NCBI RefSeq assembly: GCF_014189855.1
Contig: NZ_BJFN01000001.1
Span: 930,001-994,000, forward strand
Direction of reading: 5' to 3'
DNA: 64,000 nt
Origin: Buttiauxella sp. A111
Lineage (GTDB): Bacteria; Pseudomonadota; Gammaproteobacteria; Enterobacterales; Enterobacteriaceae
Program-made: the position numbers and the translations under genes
Shown: piece by piece, positions 39,917 to 50,161 of the stretch
Position numbering within the stretch: position 1 is the first letter of the stretch
Layout: each line of letters begins with the position of its first letter
The notes under the pieces: generated by a model
Database searches by the model: none
What the model saw: only the letters and a program-made list of their open reading frames with translations
Told to the model about the DNA's origin: nothing

Positions 39917-40489
39917 ATGGCAAGAGCTAACGAAGTCAAAAAAGGTATGGTACTGAATTACAACGGCAAGCTGCTGATTGTTAAAGATATTGATATTCAG
40001 GCACCCAGCGCACGTGGCGCAGCAACGCTTTACAAAATGCGTTTTTCTGATGTCCGTACTGGTCAGAAAGTTGAAGAGCGCTTCAAAGGCGACGATATCG
40101 TCGACACCATTACTCTGACCCGCCGTTACGTTGATTTCTCTTACATCGATGGCAACGAATACGTGTTCATGGATAAAGAAGATTACACCCCGTATATCTT
40201 CACCAAAGATCAGATTGAAGAAGAGCTGCAATTCATTCCTGAAGGTGGCATGCCTGACATGCAGGTCCTGACCTGGGATGGCCAATTGCTGGCGCTGGAA
40301 TTGCCACAGACTGTGGATTTAGAAATCATTGAAACCGCACCTGGCATCAAAGGCGCGTCAGCAAGCTCCCGCACCAAACCTGCAACCATGTCTACTGGGC
40401 TTGTGATTCAGGTTCCAGAATATATGGTTACGGGTGAGAAGATCCGTATTCATATCGCTGAAAAGCGTTCTATGGGTCGTGCAGACTAA
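39917..40489 (+). CDS. yeiP: Elongation factor P-like protein YeiP (EfpL)
   Basis: 190 aa, the E. coli length. Three EF-P-like domains (KOW-like N-terminal, OB, C-terminal). The tip loop of domain I reads [13 protein letters not shown], longer than in EF-P and lacking its modifiable lysine position, as is usual for the EfpL group. EF-P-type proteins bind between the P and E sites and relieve stalls at proline runs; EfpL has been reported to act on a wider set of stalling sequences. Followed by a strong terminator. Confidence 0.96.
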   Translation: MARANEVKKGMVLNYNGKLLIVKDIDIQAPSARGAATLYKMRFSDVRTGQKVEERFKGDDIVDTITLTRRYVDFSYIDGNEYVFMDKEDYTPYIFTKDQIEEELQFIPEGGMPDMQVLTWDGQLLALELPQTVDLEIIETAPGIKGASASSRTKPATMSTGLVIQVPEYMVTGEKIRIHIAEKRSMGRAD

Positions 40490-40508
40490 TCTGCCACTAA
40501 GAATGTAA

Positions 40509-40534
40509 AAACGCGCCGGAAGGCGCGTTTTTTT
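40509..40534 (+). terminator. Rho-independent terminator of yeiP
   Basis: AACGCGCC/GGCGCGTT hairpin followed by seven T. Confidence 0.9.
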
Positions 40535-40619
40535 ATGGTGTTTTACTGTTTAAGCAAACACACCGATCTGCGGTTAAGACGGGCTGCACAACGCTCGCCC
40601 ATCCAGCAATAACTTAACG

Positions 40620-41813
40620 TTACTTCAGCAAATCCGGGAATAACGTCTGCTTCAGAGCCAGTTCCACACCGCGAACTTCAGCCAGACCTTTCAGGCGACC
40701 AATCGCTGAATAACCTGGGTTGGTTTTCTTGTGCAGATCGTCAAGCATCTGGTGTCCGTGGTCCGGGCGCATTGGAATCGGACGCACATCCCCTCTGTTT
40801 TTACGACGCTGTTCTTCAGTCAGAATCGCTTTTACCACCGCAACCATGTTCACATCACCTTGCAGGTGCGCGCCTTCATGGAAGGTTTTCGGGTTTTCTT
40901 CGCGGCATGTTGCACGCAGATGGGTGAAGTGAATACGATCGCCAAAGGTTTCAATCATACGTACCAGGTCGTTGTCCGCGCGAACGCCATAAGAACCGGT
41001 ACACATAGTGAAGCCGTTATAAATGCTATCGACGGTTTCTTTCAGCCATTGCATATCTTCAATAGTCGATACGATGCGTGGCAGACCGAGGATAGGACGC
41101 GGTGGATCGTCCGGGTGAACCGCCAGACGCACACCGACTTCTTCCGCTACCGCAACAATCGCACGTAAGAAGTACGCCATGTTCTCGCGCAGTTGCTCTT
41201 TATTAATGCCGTCGTATTCAGCAAGGCGCGCACGGAACTGGTCCAGGGTGTAACCCTCTTCCGCGCCCGGCAAACCCGCGATGATATTGCGCGTCAGTTT
41301 TTCTTTTTGGGCATCTGACATGCTGTTGAAGTAGTCCAGCGCCTGACGCTGCTCTTCTTCGCTGTAATCTGCCTCAGCGCCTTTGCGCTTAAGGATGTGC
41401 AACTCAAATGCTGCAAAAGCAATCTGGTCAAAGCGCAACGCTTTTGAACCATCTGGCAATTCATACTCAAGATCGGTACGCGTCCAGTCCAGAATTGGCA
41501 TGAAGTTGTAGCACACGGTGTCGATGCCGCATTCTGCCAGGTTACGAATGCTTTGCTGGTAGTTTGCGATATGCTTATCGTATTCACCGGTGTGAGTTTT
41601 AATTTCTTCATGCACCGGAATACTTTCAACTACTGACCAGGTCAGTCCTTTCGCTGCCAACACGGCTTGACGCTCTTTAATGTCAGCAACTGGCCACACT
41701 TCACCATTTGGGATGTGATGCAAAGCAGTAACGACACCGGTCGCGCCCGCCTGACGCACATCATCCAGAGATACCGGGTCTTTTGGGCCGTACCAACGCC
41801 ATGTTTGTTCCAT
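40620..41813 (-). CDS. uxuA: Mannonate dehydratase UxuA
   Basis: 397 aa (E. coli 394). It dehydrates D-mannonate to 2-keto-3-deoxy-D-gluconate in hexuronate breakdown. TIM-barrel with metal/substrate segments [30 protein letters not shown], and the C-terminal [13 protein letters not shown]. Ribosome-binding site GAGGA. In E. coli uxuA heads uxuAB at 98 min; here it lies between yeiP and yeiQ, divergent from yeiQ, whose product is of the mannonate oxidoreductase family. Confidence 0.95.
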   Translation of the reverse strand: MEQTWRWYGPKDPVSLDDVRQAGATGVVTALHHIPNGEVWPVADIKERQAVLAAKGLTWSVVESIPVHEEIKTHTGEYDKHIANYQQSIRNLAECGIDTVCYNFMPILDWTRTDLEYELPDGSKALRFDQIAFAAFELHILKRKGAEADYSEEEQRQALDYFNSMSDAQKEKLTRNIIAGLPGAEEGYTLDQFRARLAEYDGINKEQLRENMAYFLRAIVAVAEEVGVRLAVHPDDPPRPILGLPRIVSTIEDMQWLKETVDSIYNGFTMCTGSYGVRADNDLVRMIETFGDRIHFTHLRATCREENPKTFHEGAHLQGDVNMVAVVKAILTEEQRRKNRGDVRPIPMRPDHGHQMLDDLHKKTNPGYSAIGRLKGLAEVRGVELALKQTLFPDLLK

Positions 41814-41830
41814 CGACAGTTCCTCAGTTA

Positions 41831-41846
41831 AGTTGTCATACCAATT
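41831..41846. promoter_or_regulatory. UxuR/ExuR-like operator
   Basis: AGTTGTCATACCAATT matches 13 of 16 positions of the AATTGGTATACCAATT operator. It lies 18 bases upstream of uxuA in the divergent uxuA-yeiQ gap. Half-sites ACCAATTT near 41949 and TTGGTTG near 41910 could bring yeiQ under the same control. Confidence 0.6.
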
Positions 41847-42021
41847 CTTTTTACCACATTGACTACTACCATACTGAATTCTTCTTTTCGGTCAAATTTT
41901 GCGGTTACATTGGTTGATCCAGCTCACATTAAATGGATAAAGACGGCACACCAATTTAATTTGCTGTCATATAACTTTAGACTGCGCAATGTTACTAATT
42001 CGTTAATCAGGATTTACATTT

Positions 42022-43485
42022 ATGAATACAATTGCTTCGGTCACGCTCCCTGCCGATGTTCAGCAACCACGCTATGATCGCCAGGCGTTAAAAACCCGCA
42101 TCGTCCATTTTGGCTTTGGGGCGTTTCACCGCGCGCACCAGGCATTGTTGACCGATCGGGTGCTCAATAAATTGGGGGGTGATTGGGGCATTTGTGAGAT
42201 AAGCCTGTTTAGCGGCGACAAGTTGATGAGCGCGTTGCGAGACCAGGACCACCTTTATACCGTGCTGGAAAAAGGTCGCGAGGGTAATCAGGCGATTGTT
42301 GTCGGTGCAGTTAACGAATGCCTGAATGCAAAACTCGATGGCCTTGATGCAATTATTGAGAAATTCTGCGAGCCGCAGGTGGCGATTGTTTCCCTGACCG
42401 TGACCGAAAAGGGTTATTGCATCGACCCCGCGACCGGAAAACTCGACAGCAATAACGAACGGATTATTCACGATCTACAGCATCCCACCGAGCCACATTC
42501 AGCGCCCGGTATTTTGGTGGAAGCCCTCAATCGCCGCCGCGAACGAGGATTACGCCACTTTACCGTGCTTTCGTGCGACAACATTCCTGACAACGGCCAT
42601 GTGGTACGCAATGCGGTAATTGGCATGGCAGAAACCCGCAGCCAGGAATTAGCCGACTGGATCCGAGAGCACGTGACCTTCCCAAGCACTATGGTTGACA
42701 GAATTGTCCCTGCTGCAACGCCAGAATCTTTACGCGAAATCACTGAAACGCTAGGCGTTGAGGATCCGTGTGCGATTTCAGGTGAACCGTTTATCCAATG
42801 GGTTATTGAAGATAACTTTGTTGCTGGCCGTCCGGCATGGGAAGAAGTGGGCGTTGAAATGGTCGACGACGTGATGCCGTGGGAACAGATGAAGCTGCGC
42901 ATGCTTAACGGTAGTCACTCCTTCCTCGCGTATCTCGGCTACCTCGCGGGCTATCAGCACGTCAATGATTGCATGGCTGATGAAAATTTCCGCCAGGCCG
43001 CGCATCGTTTAATGATGCACGAACAAGCGCCAACACTCCGCGTTGCGGGCGTTGATTTGCAGCGATATGCGCATAACTTACTTGAGCGTTTCGAAAACCC
43101 GGCGCTAAAACACCGTACCTGGCAAATCGCGATGGATGGTAGCCAGAAGCTGCCGCAGCGCATGTTGGAAAGTGTACGCTGGCACTTGCAACAAGGTGAT
43201 GAATGGCCATGCCTGGCATTGGGTATTGCCGGATGGATGCGCTATGTCAGCGGCACCGATGACGCTGGCAACGAGATTGATATTCGCGATCCGTTGGCCG
43301 GGAAGATAAAAGCGTTGGTTGAAGGCAGCGCTCCTGAAGAACGTGTTCACGCTTTGCTCAGCCTGCAAGAAATATTCGGTAGTGACCTTCCTGCTGATGA
43401 ACAATTTGTCGAAAACATCTGTGCCGCATGGAACGAATTATGTAGCAATGGCGCACGCGCAGCCGTCGCTAAACGGGTCGGTTAA
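42022..43485 (+). CDS. yeiQ: Mannitol dehydrogenase-family oxidoreductase YeiQ (probable D-fructuronate reductase)
   Basis: 487 aa (E. coli YeiQ 488). Long-chain polyol dehydrogenase: N-terminal Rossmann segment RIVHFGFGAFHRAHQALLTD (residues 28-47) and the C-terminal catalytic block LRMLNGSHSFLAYLGYLAGY with the family Lys-Leu-Arg-x-Leu-Asn pattern. UxuB-like enzymes reduce D-fructuronate to D-mannonate. Pairing with divergent uxuA and a shared UxuR-type operator supports that role here, where no uxuB is present. Confidence 0.9.
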   Translation: MNTIASVTLPADVQQPRYDRQALKTRIVHFGFGAFHRAHQALLTDRVLNKLGGDWGICEISLFSGDKLMSALRDQDHLYTVLEKGREGNQAIVVGAVNECLNAKLDGLDAIIEKFCEPQVAIVSLTVTEKGYCIDPATGKLDSNNERIIHDLQHPTEPHSAPGILVEALNRRRERGLRHFTVLSCDNIPDNGHVVRNAVIGMAETRSQELADWIREHVTFPSTMVDRIVPAATPESLREITETLGVEDPCAISGEPFIQWVIEDNFVAGRPAWEEVGVEMVDDVMPWEQMKLRMLNGSHSFLAYLGYLAGYQHVNDCMADENFRQAAHRLMMHEQAPTLRVAGVDLQRYAHNLLERFENPALKHRTWQIAMDGSQKLPQRMLESVRWHLQQGDEWPCLALGIAGWMRYVSGTDDAGNEIDIRDPLAGKIKALVEGSAPEERVHALLSLQEIFGSDLPADEQFVENICAAWNELCSNGARAAVAKRVG

Positions 43486-43616
43486 TTTAACAATCAATGC
43501 CTTTAAGCGTGCTTCACAAGGATGTGATGCCCACTCAGGCTTCCTTTTCTCGCAAATGTTGTTCAGGATTGTGATAATCAATCACGTAAGGTTCACTTAA
43601 CCTGTCCGGAGCGCCT

Positions 43617-44597
43617 GTGACTAAAACCAACCTCATTACCGGTTTTCTCGGTAGCGGAAAAACCACCACCATTTTACATTTGCTGGCCAATAAACCCGAG
43701 CATGAAAAATGGGCTGTGCTGGTCAATGAATTTGGTGAAGTCGGTATCGACGGCGCGTTATTAGCTGACAGTGGTGCATTATTGAAAGAAATCCCCGGTG
43801 GCTGTATGTGTTGTGTGAATGGGCTGCCGATGCAAGTTGGCCTGAACACGCTTCTGCGCCAGGGTAAACCCGACCGCTTGCTCATCGAACCTACCGGTCT
43901 GGGTCATCCTAAACAAATTCTCGACATGCTGACCGCCGAGGTTTACCAACCGTGGATAGAACTCAACGCCACGATTTGTTTGCTCGACCCGCGCCAGTTG
44001 CTTGATGAACGGGCTGTGAATAATGATAATTTCCGCGATCAGCTCGCCGCTGCCGATATTATCATTGCGAACAAAGAAGACCGTGCCAGCGATGAAAGCC
44101 GCCGTGCATTGGCCGAATGGCAACAGCGCGAAGCCGCGGGCCGTGAAATTATTCCCGCTCATAACGGCAACATCGACAGCAGTCTCCTCGATAAACCGCG
44201 TCAAAATCTACGCGAACTACCTTCCAGCCCCGATCATAATCATAGCCACGCCGTATCTAAGGGGCTTGCTGCATTAAGTCTGCCCGAGCATCAACGCTGG
44301 AGACGCAGCATTAATAGTGGCCAGGGTTATGTCGGTTGCGGCTGGATTTTTGATGCAGACACTGTCTTTGACACCGTTGGGATTCTGGAATGGGCCAGGC
44401 TTGCCCCAGTCGACCGCGTTAAAGGTGTCCTGCGTATTGCGGAAGGCTTAGTACGAGTTAATCGTCAGGGTCTTGATTTCCATATCGAAACACAAAACGT
44501 TGCGCCTCCAGATAGCCGTATTGAGTTGATCCATAGCGGTGAAGTTGACTGGAATACGTTGCAATCATCGTTGTTGAAGTTACGTTTAAGTTTGTAA
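43617..44597 (+). CDS. yeiR: COG0523-family GTPase YeiR (zinc-binding metallochaperone)
   Basis: 326 aa (E. coli 328), starting at GTG 43617 with CCGGAG upstream. G3E P-loop GTPase: Walker A GFLGSGKTT (9-17), metal-binding CxCC motif GGCMCCVN with Cys63, Cys65 and Cys66, base-specificity NKED, and a His-rich stretch DHNHSH near residue 206. E. coli YeiR binds zinc and hydrolyses GTP. A GTGAT-N5-ATCAC inverted repeat lies at 43571-43585 in its upstream region, but it is not a clear Zur site. Confidence 0.94.
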   Translation: MTKTNLITGFLGSGKTTTILHLLANKPEHEKWAVLVNEFGEVGIDGALLADSGALLKEIPGGCMCCVNGLPMQVGLNTLLRQGKPDRLLIEPTGLGHPKQILDMLTAEVYQPWIELNATICLLDPRQLLDERAVNNDNFRDQLAAADIIIANKEDRASDESRRALAEWQQREAAGREIIPAHNGNIDSSLLDKPRQNLRELPSSPDHNHSHAVSKGLAALSLPEHQRWRRSINSGQGYVGCGWIFDADTVFDTVGILEWARLAPVDRVKGVLRIAEGLVRVNRQGLDFHIETQNVAPPDSRIELIHSGEVDWNTLQSSLLKLRLSL

Positions 44598-44639
44598 GCC
44601 TACCCTTTCGCCCTTTGTTAAAAAATCTCGTGACATTGT

Positions 44640-45347
44640 ATGAATATTATTCGACTTCCTCTTATCCTGGTGCTGAACGCACTGGGATTTGCACTCTTTT
44701 TTAGCTGGTATCTGCCTTCAGGGCACGGCTATTGGTTCGTTATTGATTCCAACATCTTCAATTTCTTTAACCGTGAACTGGTTAAGAGCCATGCCTTCCT
44801 GGTACTTGTCGCTGTGACCAATAATCGGGTGTTTGATGGCATTTCGTTATTAGCGATGGGTTCGCTGTTTTTCTTCTACTGGCACAAAGAGCAAGCAACC
44901 GGTCGCCGCCGCATGGTTATCATGGGCATCGTGATGTTATTTTGCGCAATTATTATTAATCAACTCGGCCATCTGATTCCGGAATCTCACGTCAGCCCTA
45001 CGCTGTATTTCACCGATATTTATCGGGTCAGCGACCTGTTGCATTTTCCGACAAAGGATGCTTCTAAAGACAGCTTCCCTGGCGACCATGGATTAATGCT
45101 ACTGATTTACACCGGCTTCATGCTGCGATATTTCGGCAAAAAAGCGTTCGCCATTGCCGTTATTATTTTCCTGATTTTCATGATGCCGCGCATGATGATA
45201 GGCGCACATTGGTTTACTGATATTTTTGTCGGTTCACTATCTATTGCGCTTGTTTGCTTGCCATGGGTGCTTTTAACCCCAATAAGTGACGGGTTAATTA
45301 ACCTCCTGGACCGCTATTTACCTCAACTGCACAAAGCAAATGATTAA
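44640..45347 (+). CDS. lpxT: Kdo2-lipid A phosphotransferase LpxT (YeiU)
   Basis: 235 aa (E. coli 237). Inner-membrane PAP2-type enzyme that moves phosphate from undecaprenyl pyrophosphate to lipid A 1-phosphate, giving the 1-diphosphate form and recycling the lipid carrier. Six hydrophobic segments; phosphatase motifs KDSFPGDHG (near residues 140-148) and GAHWFTDIFVG (near 184-194). A terminator follows at 45373. Confidence 0.94.
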   Translation: MNIIRLPLILVLNALGFALFFSWYLPSGHGYWFVIDSNIFNFFNRELVKSHAFLVLVAVTNNRVFDGISLLAMGSLFFFYWHKEQATGRRRMVIMGIVMLFCAIIINQLGHLIPESHVSPTLYFTDIYRVSDLLHFPTKDASKDSFPGDHGLMLLIYTGFMLRYFGKKAFAIAVIIFLIFMMPRMMIGAHWFTDIFVGSLSIALVCLPWVLLTPISDGLINLLDRYLPQLHKAND

Positions 45348-45768
45348 CATCTGATAAACACGATTAAATTTTAATCATCAGAGAACGGAATGATCTCTGG
45401 TGATTTTTCATTTCCTCGCCAAAACCGCCTAATATTTAACCTTTCCGCTTCTCCAGACAAAAGAAGCATTTGCACATTTAAGCAGCAATTTCGATTAACA
45501 AATACGCAATATTTCTTATCATTCCTTAACATCACAATTTATTATAAAAAATCAGATAAAAGCTCTCGCCACGCCAGTGCTGATAGGGTACCCTCGAATA
45601 CGTTTTGTGCTTAAAGCCAAATCATTCGCAGTGTGAATAAATTTGTGCGTCATACCACAGTTTTGTGCATAAGCAATTGTTTCATGACGCTCAGGTAATT
45701 AGTCTCGTCACGTTGGCATTTTGTATAACGATATTTATCGTTAAGGACATCAAGGGATAACAAACATA
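45348..45768. other. lpxT-mepS intergenic region
   Basis: 421 bp without a gene. The first 65 bp hold the lpxT terminator. The remainder is AT-rich and should contain the mepS promoter and a leader. TATAAC at 45724-45729 is a possible -10, but no good -35 accompanies it. No small coding frame with a convincing ribosome-binding site was seen. Confidence 0.5.
45373..45411 (+). terminator. Rho-independent terminator of lpxT
   Basis: AATCATCAGAGA/TCTCTGGTGATT stem with five T after it, 26 bases downstream of the stop codon. Confidence 0.85.
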
Positions 45769-46335
45769 ATGGTCACATCTCAGCCTATTTTGAGATATAT
45801 CTTGCGGGTAATTCCCGCCGTTGCTGTGGCAGTGATGCTGTCAGCATGTAGTTCGACAAACACCGCAAATATGCATTCTGAGACGCATGCAGTCGGCAAT
45901 AAAGATGGTTTTTTACTGCAAGCTTCTCAGGATGAATTCGAAGAGATGGTCCGTAATGTAGATGTGAAATCACGTCTCATGGATCAATATGCAAGCTGGA
46001 AAGGCGTTCGTTATCGTCTTGGTGGCAGCAATAAAAGCGGTATTGATTGTTCTGCATTCGTGCAGCGTACATTCCGTGAACAATTTGGTTTAGAGTTGCC
46101 TCGTTCAACTTCTGAACAACAGGATTCAGGTAAATCGATTTCACGCAATAAATTACGTACTGGCGATTTAGTTCTGTTCCGCGCAGGTTCAACCGGTCGA
46201 CATGTTGGTATTTATATCGGCAATAATCAGTTTGTACATGCTTCCACCAGCAGTGGTGTGACGATTTCAAGCATGGACGAGCCGTACTGGAAGAAGCGCT
46301 ATAACGAAGCACGACGCGTACTGAGCCGCAGTTAA
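45769..46335 (+). CDS. mepS: Murein DD-endopeptidase MepS (Spr), lipoprotein
   Basis: 188 aa, the E. coli length. Lipobox MLSAC with lipidated Cys27, so it sits in the outer membrane. NlpC/P60 domain with catalytic Cys94 in GIDCSAFVQ, His145 in GRHVGIYIG and His157 in FVHASTS. It cuts 4-3 crosslinks of peptidoglycan to allow wall growth and is degraded by Prc/NlpI in E. coli. Two hairpins follow the gene. Confidence 0.97.
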   Translation: MVTSQPILRYILRVIPAVAVAVMLSACSSTNTANMHSETHAVGNKDGFLLQASQDEFEEMVRNVDVKSRLMDQYASWKGVRYRLGGSNKSGIDCSAFVQRTFREQFGLELPRSTSEQQDSGKSISRNKLRTGDLVLFRAGSTGRHVGIYIGNNQFVHASTSSGVTISSMDEPYWKKRYNEARRVLSRS

Positions 46336-46343
46336 TGCGGTTC

Positions 46344-46425
46344 TTGCAAACAGTTACTCCCTTGGCTGTTTGCAAGACAACACTTCGACGAGACAAGAAA
46401 CGCTGTTTATACAGCGTTTTTTTAT
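46344..46425 (+). terminator. Tandem hairpins downstream of mepS
   Basis: Hairpin 1 is a perfect 10 bp stem TTGCAAACAG/CTGTTTGCAA (46344-46375) without a T-run. Hairpin 2 is AAACGCTGT/ACAGCGTTT (46398-46419) followed by seven T, a standard terminator. The first may protect the mepS mRNA 3' end. Confidence 0.85.
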
Positions 46426-46578
46426 TGCCTGAATTTCATTGAGTGCAATAAATAAACGATTCCACAATGATTATAACTTTCGTTCGAAACTTTATGACTC
46501 AATGGTAGTTTTTGCGTTATAGTCCAAAAAAATACAAATAAACAATAAGTCTCTTGCGCCTGCAGGAACCCGTTATCC

Positions 46579-48165
46579 ATGTTTTCTAAAAATATATTTT
46601 CACGTTACTTTACCTCAGTCCGGCAAATAACCACCTTCAGTATTTTGGCGGGCATCCTTGCCGCGCTACTGATTAGTGGTATGACCAGCCTGACATTGCA
46701 CAGTAAGCGTGAGACGGGTTATGACACACTCACTGATGACGTACGCAATTATCTCAATGCCTTTTTCGATGAACTTGAGTCCACCGCCACCAGCATTCAA
46801 CCGTTAACTCTCTCTGATTGCCATCAAGTCTCAAGTGAACTGACTTCGCGCGCTGCCTTTAATGCCAATATCCGCGCCTTTGTATTAGTCCGTAACGATG
46901 AAGCCTACTGTTCATCGGCGACCGGAAGCATGTTGATGGGCATGGACCAGTTGGTGCCTGATATCAACATCAATGAAAATATCGACCTGACTATTATGCA
47001 AGGCACGCCGATGGTGCCAGGCAAGCCGACTATTGCCGCGTGGTTTAAAAATCCCGTAATGGAAGGCCGGGGTGTTTTCGCCACCCTGAATGTCAATCTC
47101 ACCCCCTATTTATTATTCACCACACGCCAGAATGATCGGGTGTCGATGGCCATTATCGCGGGCGATAAAGCGCTAACAACGATATCCAACAGCGTGATGA
47201 ATGTGTCAGAGCTCCCCACTCACCCTACTCGCGTCATCTCTATTCCGGGTTATCCCATTAAGATAGAGCTGTACGGTGAAACCTGGCCTGTGGAAGACAT
47301 TCAAATTTCCATTCTTACAGGTTTAGTTTTCGGCATTCTCTGCGGGGCATTGTGCGCCTATTTTTTGACGGTACGCTTACGCTCAGGCAAAGAGATCCTG
47401 ACCGGTATTAAACGCGGGCAGTTCTATGTGGTGTATCAACCGGTAGTGAATGCCAAAGAGCTAAAAATGTCTGGTGTCGAAGTGTTGATGCGTTGGAATC
47501 ATCCTATTGCAGGCCCTATTCCTCCGGATGCGTTTATCGCCTTTGCAGAAGCCCAGCAATTGATTGTTCCCCTCACCCGCCACTTGTTTGAACTGATTGC
47601 GCGTGATGCCAAAAAGCTCCAGCATGTTTTACCGCCAGGTGCACGACTTGGTGTTAACCTGGCGCCCAGCCATTTGCACTCCCCAACTTTCAAAGAAGAT
47701 ATTCAAGCTTTTGCCACCTCGTTGTCGCCCCATCATTTCCAACTCATTTTTGAAATTACCGAACGCGATATGATTAAGGAAAACGAAGCCAGCTGCCTGT
47801 TTTCCTGGATGCACGAGCAAGGGTATGAAATTGCTGTCGATGATTTTGGTACCGGGCACAGTGCGCTTATCTATCTCGAACGCTTTAAGCTGGACTATCT
47901 CAAGATTGATCGTGGCTTTGTTAACTCGATTGGCTTTGAGACAGTCACCTCTCCGGTGCTCGATGCCGTGCTTACGCTGGCACGCAAACTCAGCATGACC
48001 ACCGTTGCGGAAGGCGTTGAAACCCGCGAGCAAGCCAAATGGTTGATTGACCAGGGCGTGAATTATTTACAGGGTTACTATTTCGCCCGCCCTCTTACTC
48101 TTGTGCAATTGCAGGAATGGGAAAACCAGCAAAAAGATTACGATGAGTTGGTTATCCGCCGTTAA
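46579..48165 (+). CDS. pdeN: CSS-motif cyclic-di-GMP phosphodiesterase PdeN (Rtn)
   Basis: 528 aa (E. coli 518). Two membrane segments (about 17-38 and 243-265) enclose a periplasmic CSS-motif domain with CSS at residues 111-113 and a further Cys81, which can form a redox-sensitive disulfide. The cytoplasmic EAL domain has EVLMRW at 301-306 (Val in place of the Ala of EAL), NLAPSHL, FEITERD, AVDDFGTGHS, LKIDRGFV, TVAEGVET and QGYYFARP. The acidic and Lys catalytic residues all appear present, so it should be active in lowering c-di-GMP. Confidence 0.94.
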   Translation: MFSKNIFSRYFTSVRQITTFSILAGILAALLISGMTSLTLHSKRETGYDTLTDDVRNYLNAFFDELESTATSIQPLTLSDCHQVSSELTSRAAFNANIRAFVLVRNDEAYCSSATGSMLMGMDQLVPDININENIDLTIMQGTPMVPGKPTIAAWFKNPVMEGRGVFATLNVNLTPYLLFTTRQNDRVSMAIIAGDKALTTISNSVMNVSELPTHPTRVISIPGYPIKIELYGETWPVEDIQISILTGLVFGILCGALCAYFLTVRLRSGKEILTGIKRGQFYVVYQPVVNAKELKMSGVEVLMRWNHPIAGPIPPDAFIAFAEAQQLIVPLTRHLFELIARDAKKLQHVLPPGARLGVNLAPSHLHSPTFKEDIQAFATSLSPHHFQLIFEITERDMIKENEASCLFSWMHEQGYEIAVDDFGTGHSALIYLERFKLDYLKIDRGFVNSIGFETVTSPVLDAVLTLARKLSMTTVAEGVETREQAKWLIDQGVNYLQGYYFARPLTLVQLQEWENQQKDYDELVIRR

Positions 48166-48193
48166 TTTCTCTGTCTGACAACCAATATCCACT

Positions 48194-48219
48194 GCCTGCA
48201 AAGATGCAGCTTGAAGTAT
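48194..48219. repeat. Probable ERIC remnant
   Basis: GCAAAGATGCAGCTTGAAGT matches the right end of the ERIC elements in this window (compare 39810-39826). No left half is present. Located 28 bases after pdeN. Confidence 0.5.
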
Positions 48220-48344
48220 CACGTGCTTAACTTATGATTTACCATCATGACGTTATAATGCGGTGGTACATTACCTGGATATTGATATTGTTTCGGGATG
48301 AAACAATAAGGTAATCTCCTCCCTGACAAGGAATGACCTATACG

Positions 48345-50153
48345 ATGTTTTCCCGCACCCTCGCCCTACTGAGCCTTTGCCTGATTGCTGCGTCAAGTCA
48401 GGCTGAAAACATCAAGGAAAGTTATTCCTTTGCCGTTTTAGGTGAACCTAAATACGCCGTCAACTTCACGCAGTTTGATTACGTCAACCCTGCAGCACCA
48501 AAGGGTGGGAACATCACCCTGTCGGCGATTGGCACCTTTGATAACTTCAACCGTTATGCGCTACGTGGCAATCCCGGTGTACGTACCGAAGCATTGTATG
48601 ACACGCTTTTTACCACCTCAGATGATGAGCCTGGCAGCTATTACCCACTGATCGGCGAAATGGCGCGCTATCCTGCCAATTTTGCCTGGGCTGAAATCGA
48701 AATTAATCCGCGTGCCCGTTTTCATGATGGGGCGCCCATCAAAGCCAGTGATGTCGCTTTCACTTTTAATAAATTCATGACTGAAGGTGTGCCGCAGTTT
48801 CGCCTGGTTTATAAAGGTGCAAAGGTGCGAAGCATCTCGCCTTTAACGGTACGTATCGAACTGGCGGAACCCAGTAAAGAACGGATGTTAGGGTTATTCT
48901 CGCTTCCGGTATTTCCTGAAAAATTCTGGAAAGATCATAAGCTCAGCGACCCACTGTCTGCACCTCCTCCAGCCAGCGGCCCGTATAAAATAACGGCATG
49001 GCGCATGGGGCAATATATTACTTACACCCGTGTCAGTGAATATTGGGCCGCCAATTTACCGGTAAACCGTGGCCGCTGGAATTTTGATTCTATCCGTTAC
49101 GATTACTATCTCGATGACAATGTCGCTTTTGAAGCCTTTAAGGCTGGTGCCTACGATTATCGTCTCGAAGTCAGCGCAAAGAACTGGGCGACGCGTTATA
49201 CCGGAAAGAACTTTTCGAATCGTTTTATTGTAAAAGAAGAGCAGCCCAACGATGCCGCTCAGGACACACGCTGGCTGGCGTTTAACATCCAGCGTCCCAT
49301 CTTTGAAGACCGAAAAGTACGTGAAGCAATTGGCCTGGCGTTCGATTTTGAATGGATGAACAAAGCGCTGTTTTATGGCGCATACAATCGGGCGAACAGT
49401 TATTTCCAGAACACGGAATATGCCGCGCGGGATTATCCAAATGCTGATGAGCTGACAATCCTTGCCCCCATGAAGAAAGATTTACCGCCAGAGGTATTTA
49501 CCACTATCTACAACCCACCAAAATCGCGCGGGGATGGGTTTGACCGCAACAATCTGCTCAAAGCCCTGAACTTGTTGAAAGATGCGGGGTGGGAACTAAA
49601 AGACCAAAAACTCGTCAATGTTAAAACAGGTAAACCGTTGAGTTTCGAGTTGTTGATTGGCTCCACCGGCAACACACAGTGGGTTTTACCGTTCCAGCAT
49701 AATTTGCAACGACTGGGTATCACGATGGAGGTTCGTCAGGTGGATAACTCGCAGCTTACCAACCGCCTGCGTTCCCGCGACTATGACATGATGCCAACAC
49801 TGTACAGCGCCATGCCTTATCCCAGTGCGGATGTGCAAATTTCGTGGGCTTCGGAATACGTCGACTCGACTTACAATGCACCGGGAGTGAAAAGCCCGGT
49901 GGTCGATAAACTGATTTCTCAGATTGTGGCTCATCAGGGTGACAAACAAAAACTGCTACCACTGGGGCGCGCGCTAGACCGGGTACTGACATGGAATAAT
50001 TACATGATTCCGATGTGGTACATGGCAGCAGACCGCTTCGCCTGGTGGAGTAAATTCTCTAAACCGGCCATTCATCCGTTATACACCACAGGCTTTGACA
50101 CCTGGTGGTATGACGTTAACAAAGCCGCTCAATTACCGGCAAACCGGCGTTAA
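48345..50153 (+). CDS. yejA: Peptide ABC transporter substrate-binding protein YejA
   Basis: 602 aa from ATG 48345 (E. coli 604). The in-frame ATG at 48333 overlaps its own AAGGA, so 48345 is preferred, though 12 bases is long spacing. Signal peptide ends at SQA (about residue 20). Family 5 oligopeptide-binding protein with [15 protein letters not shown] and [13 protein letters not shown] segments. In E. coli YejABEF imports microcin C. A TATAAT at 48254-48259 may be the operon -10. Confidence 0.92.
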   Translation: MFSRTLALLSLCLIAASSQAENIKESYSFAVLGEPKYAVNFTQFDYVNPAAPKGGNITLSAIGTFDNFNRYALRGNPGVRTEALYDTLFTTSDDEPGSYYPLIGEMARYPANFAWAEIEINPRARFHDGAPIKASDVAFTFNKFMTEGVPQFRLVYKGAKVRSISPLTVRIELAEPSKERMLGLFSLPVFPEKFWKDHKLSDPLSAPPPASGPYKITAWRMGQYITYTRVSEYWAANLPVNRGRWNFDSIRYDYYLDDNVAFEAFKAGAYDYRLEVSAKNWATRYTGKNFSNRFIVKEEQPNDAAQDTRWLAFNIQRPIFEDRKVREAIGLAFDFEWMNKALFYGAYNRANSYFQNTEYAARDYPNADELTILAPMKKDLPPEVFTTIYNPPKSRGDGFDRNNLLKALNLLKDAGWELKDQKLVNVKTGKPLSFELLIGSTGNTQWVLPFQHNLQRLGITMEVRQVDNSQLTNRLRSRDYDMMPTLYSAMPYPSADVQISWASEYVDSTYNAPGVKSPVVDKLISQIVAHQGDKQKLLPLGRALDRVLTWNNYMIPMWYMAADRFAWWSKFSKPAIHPLYTTGFDTWWYDVNKAAQLPANRR

Positions 50154-50161
50154 GGGTATCT

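Noticed and set aside
43571-43585. GTGAT-N5-ATCAC repeat upstream of yeiR as a Zur box
   Set aside because: It does not match the Zur consensus in length or sequence; kept only as a note in the yeiR entry.
45390-45614. Possible 74-codon gene in the lpxT-mepS gap
   Set aside because: It begins inside the lpxT terminator and lacks a ribosome-binding site; AT-rich noncoding leader is more likely.
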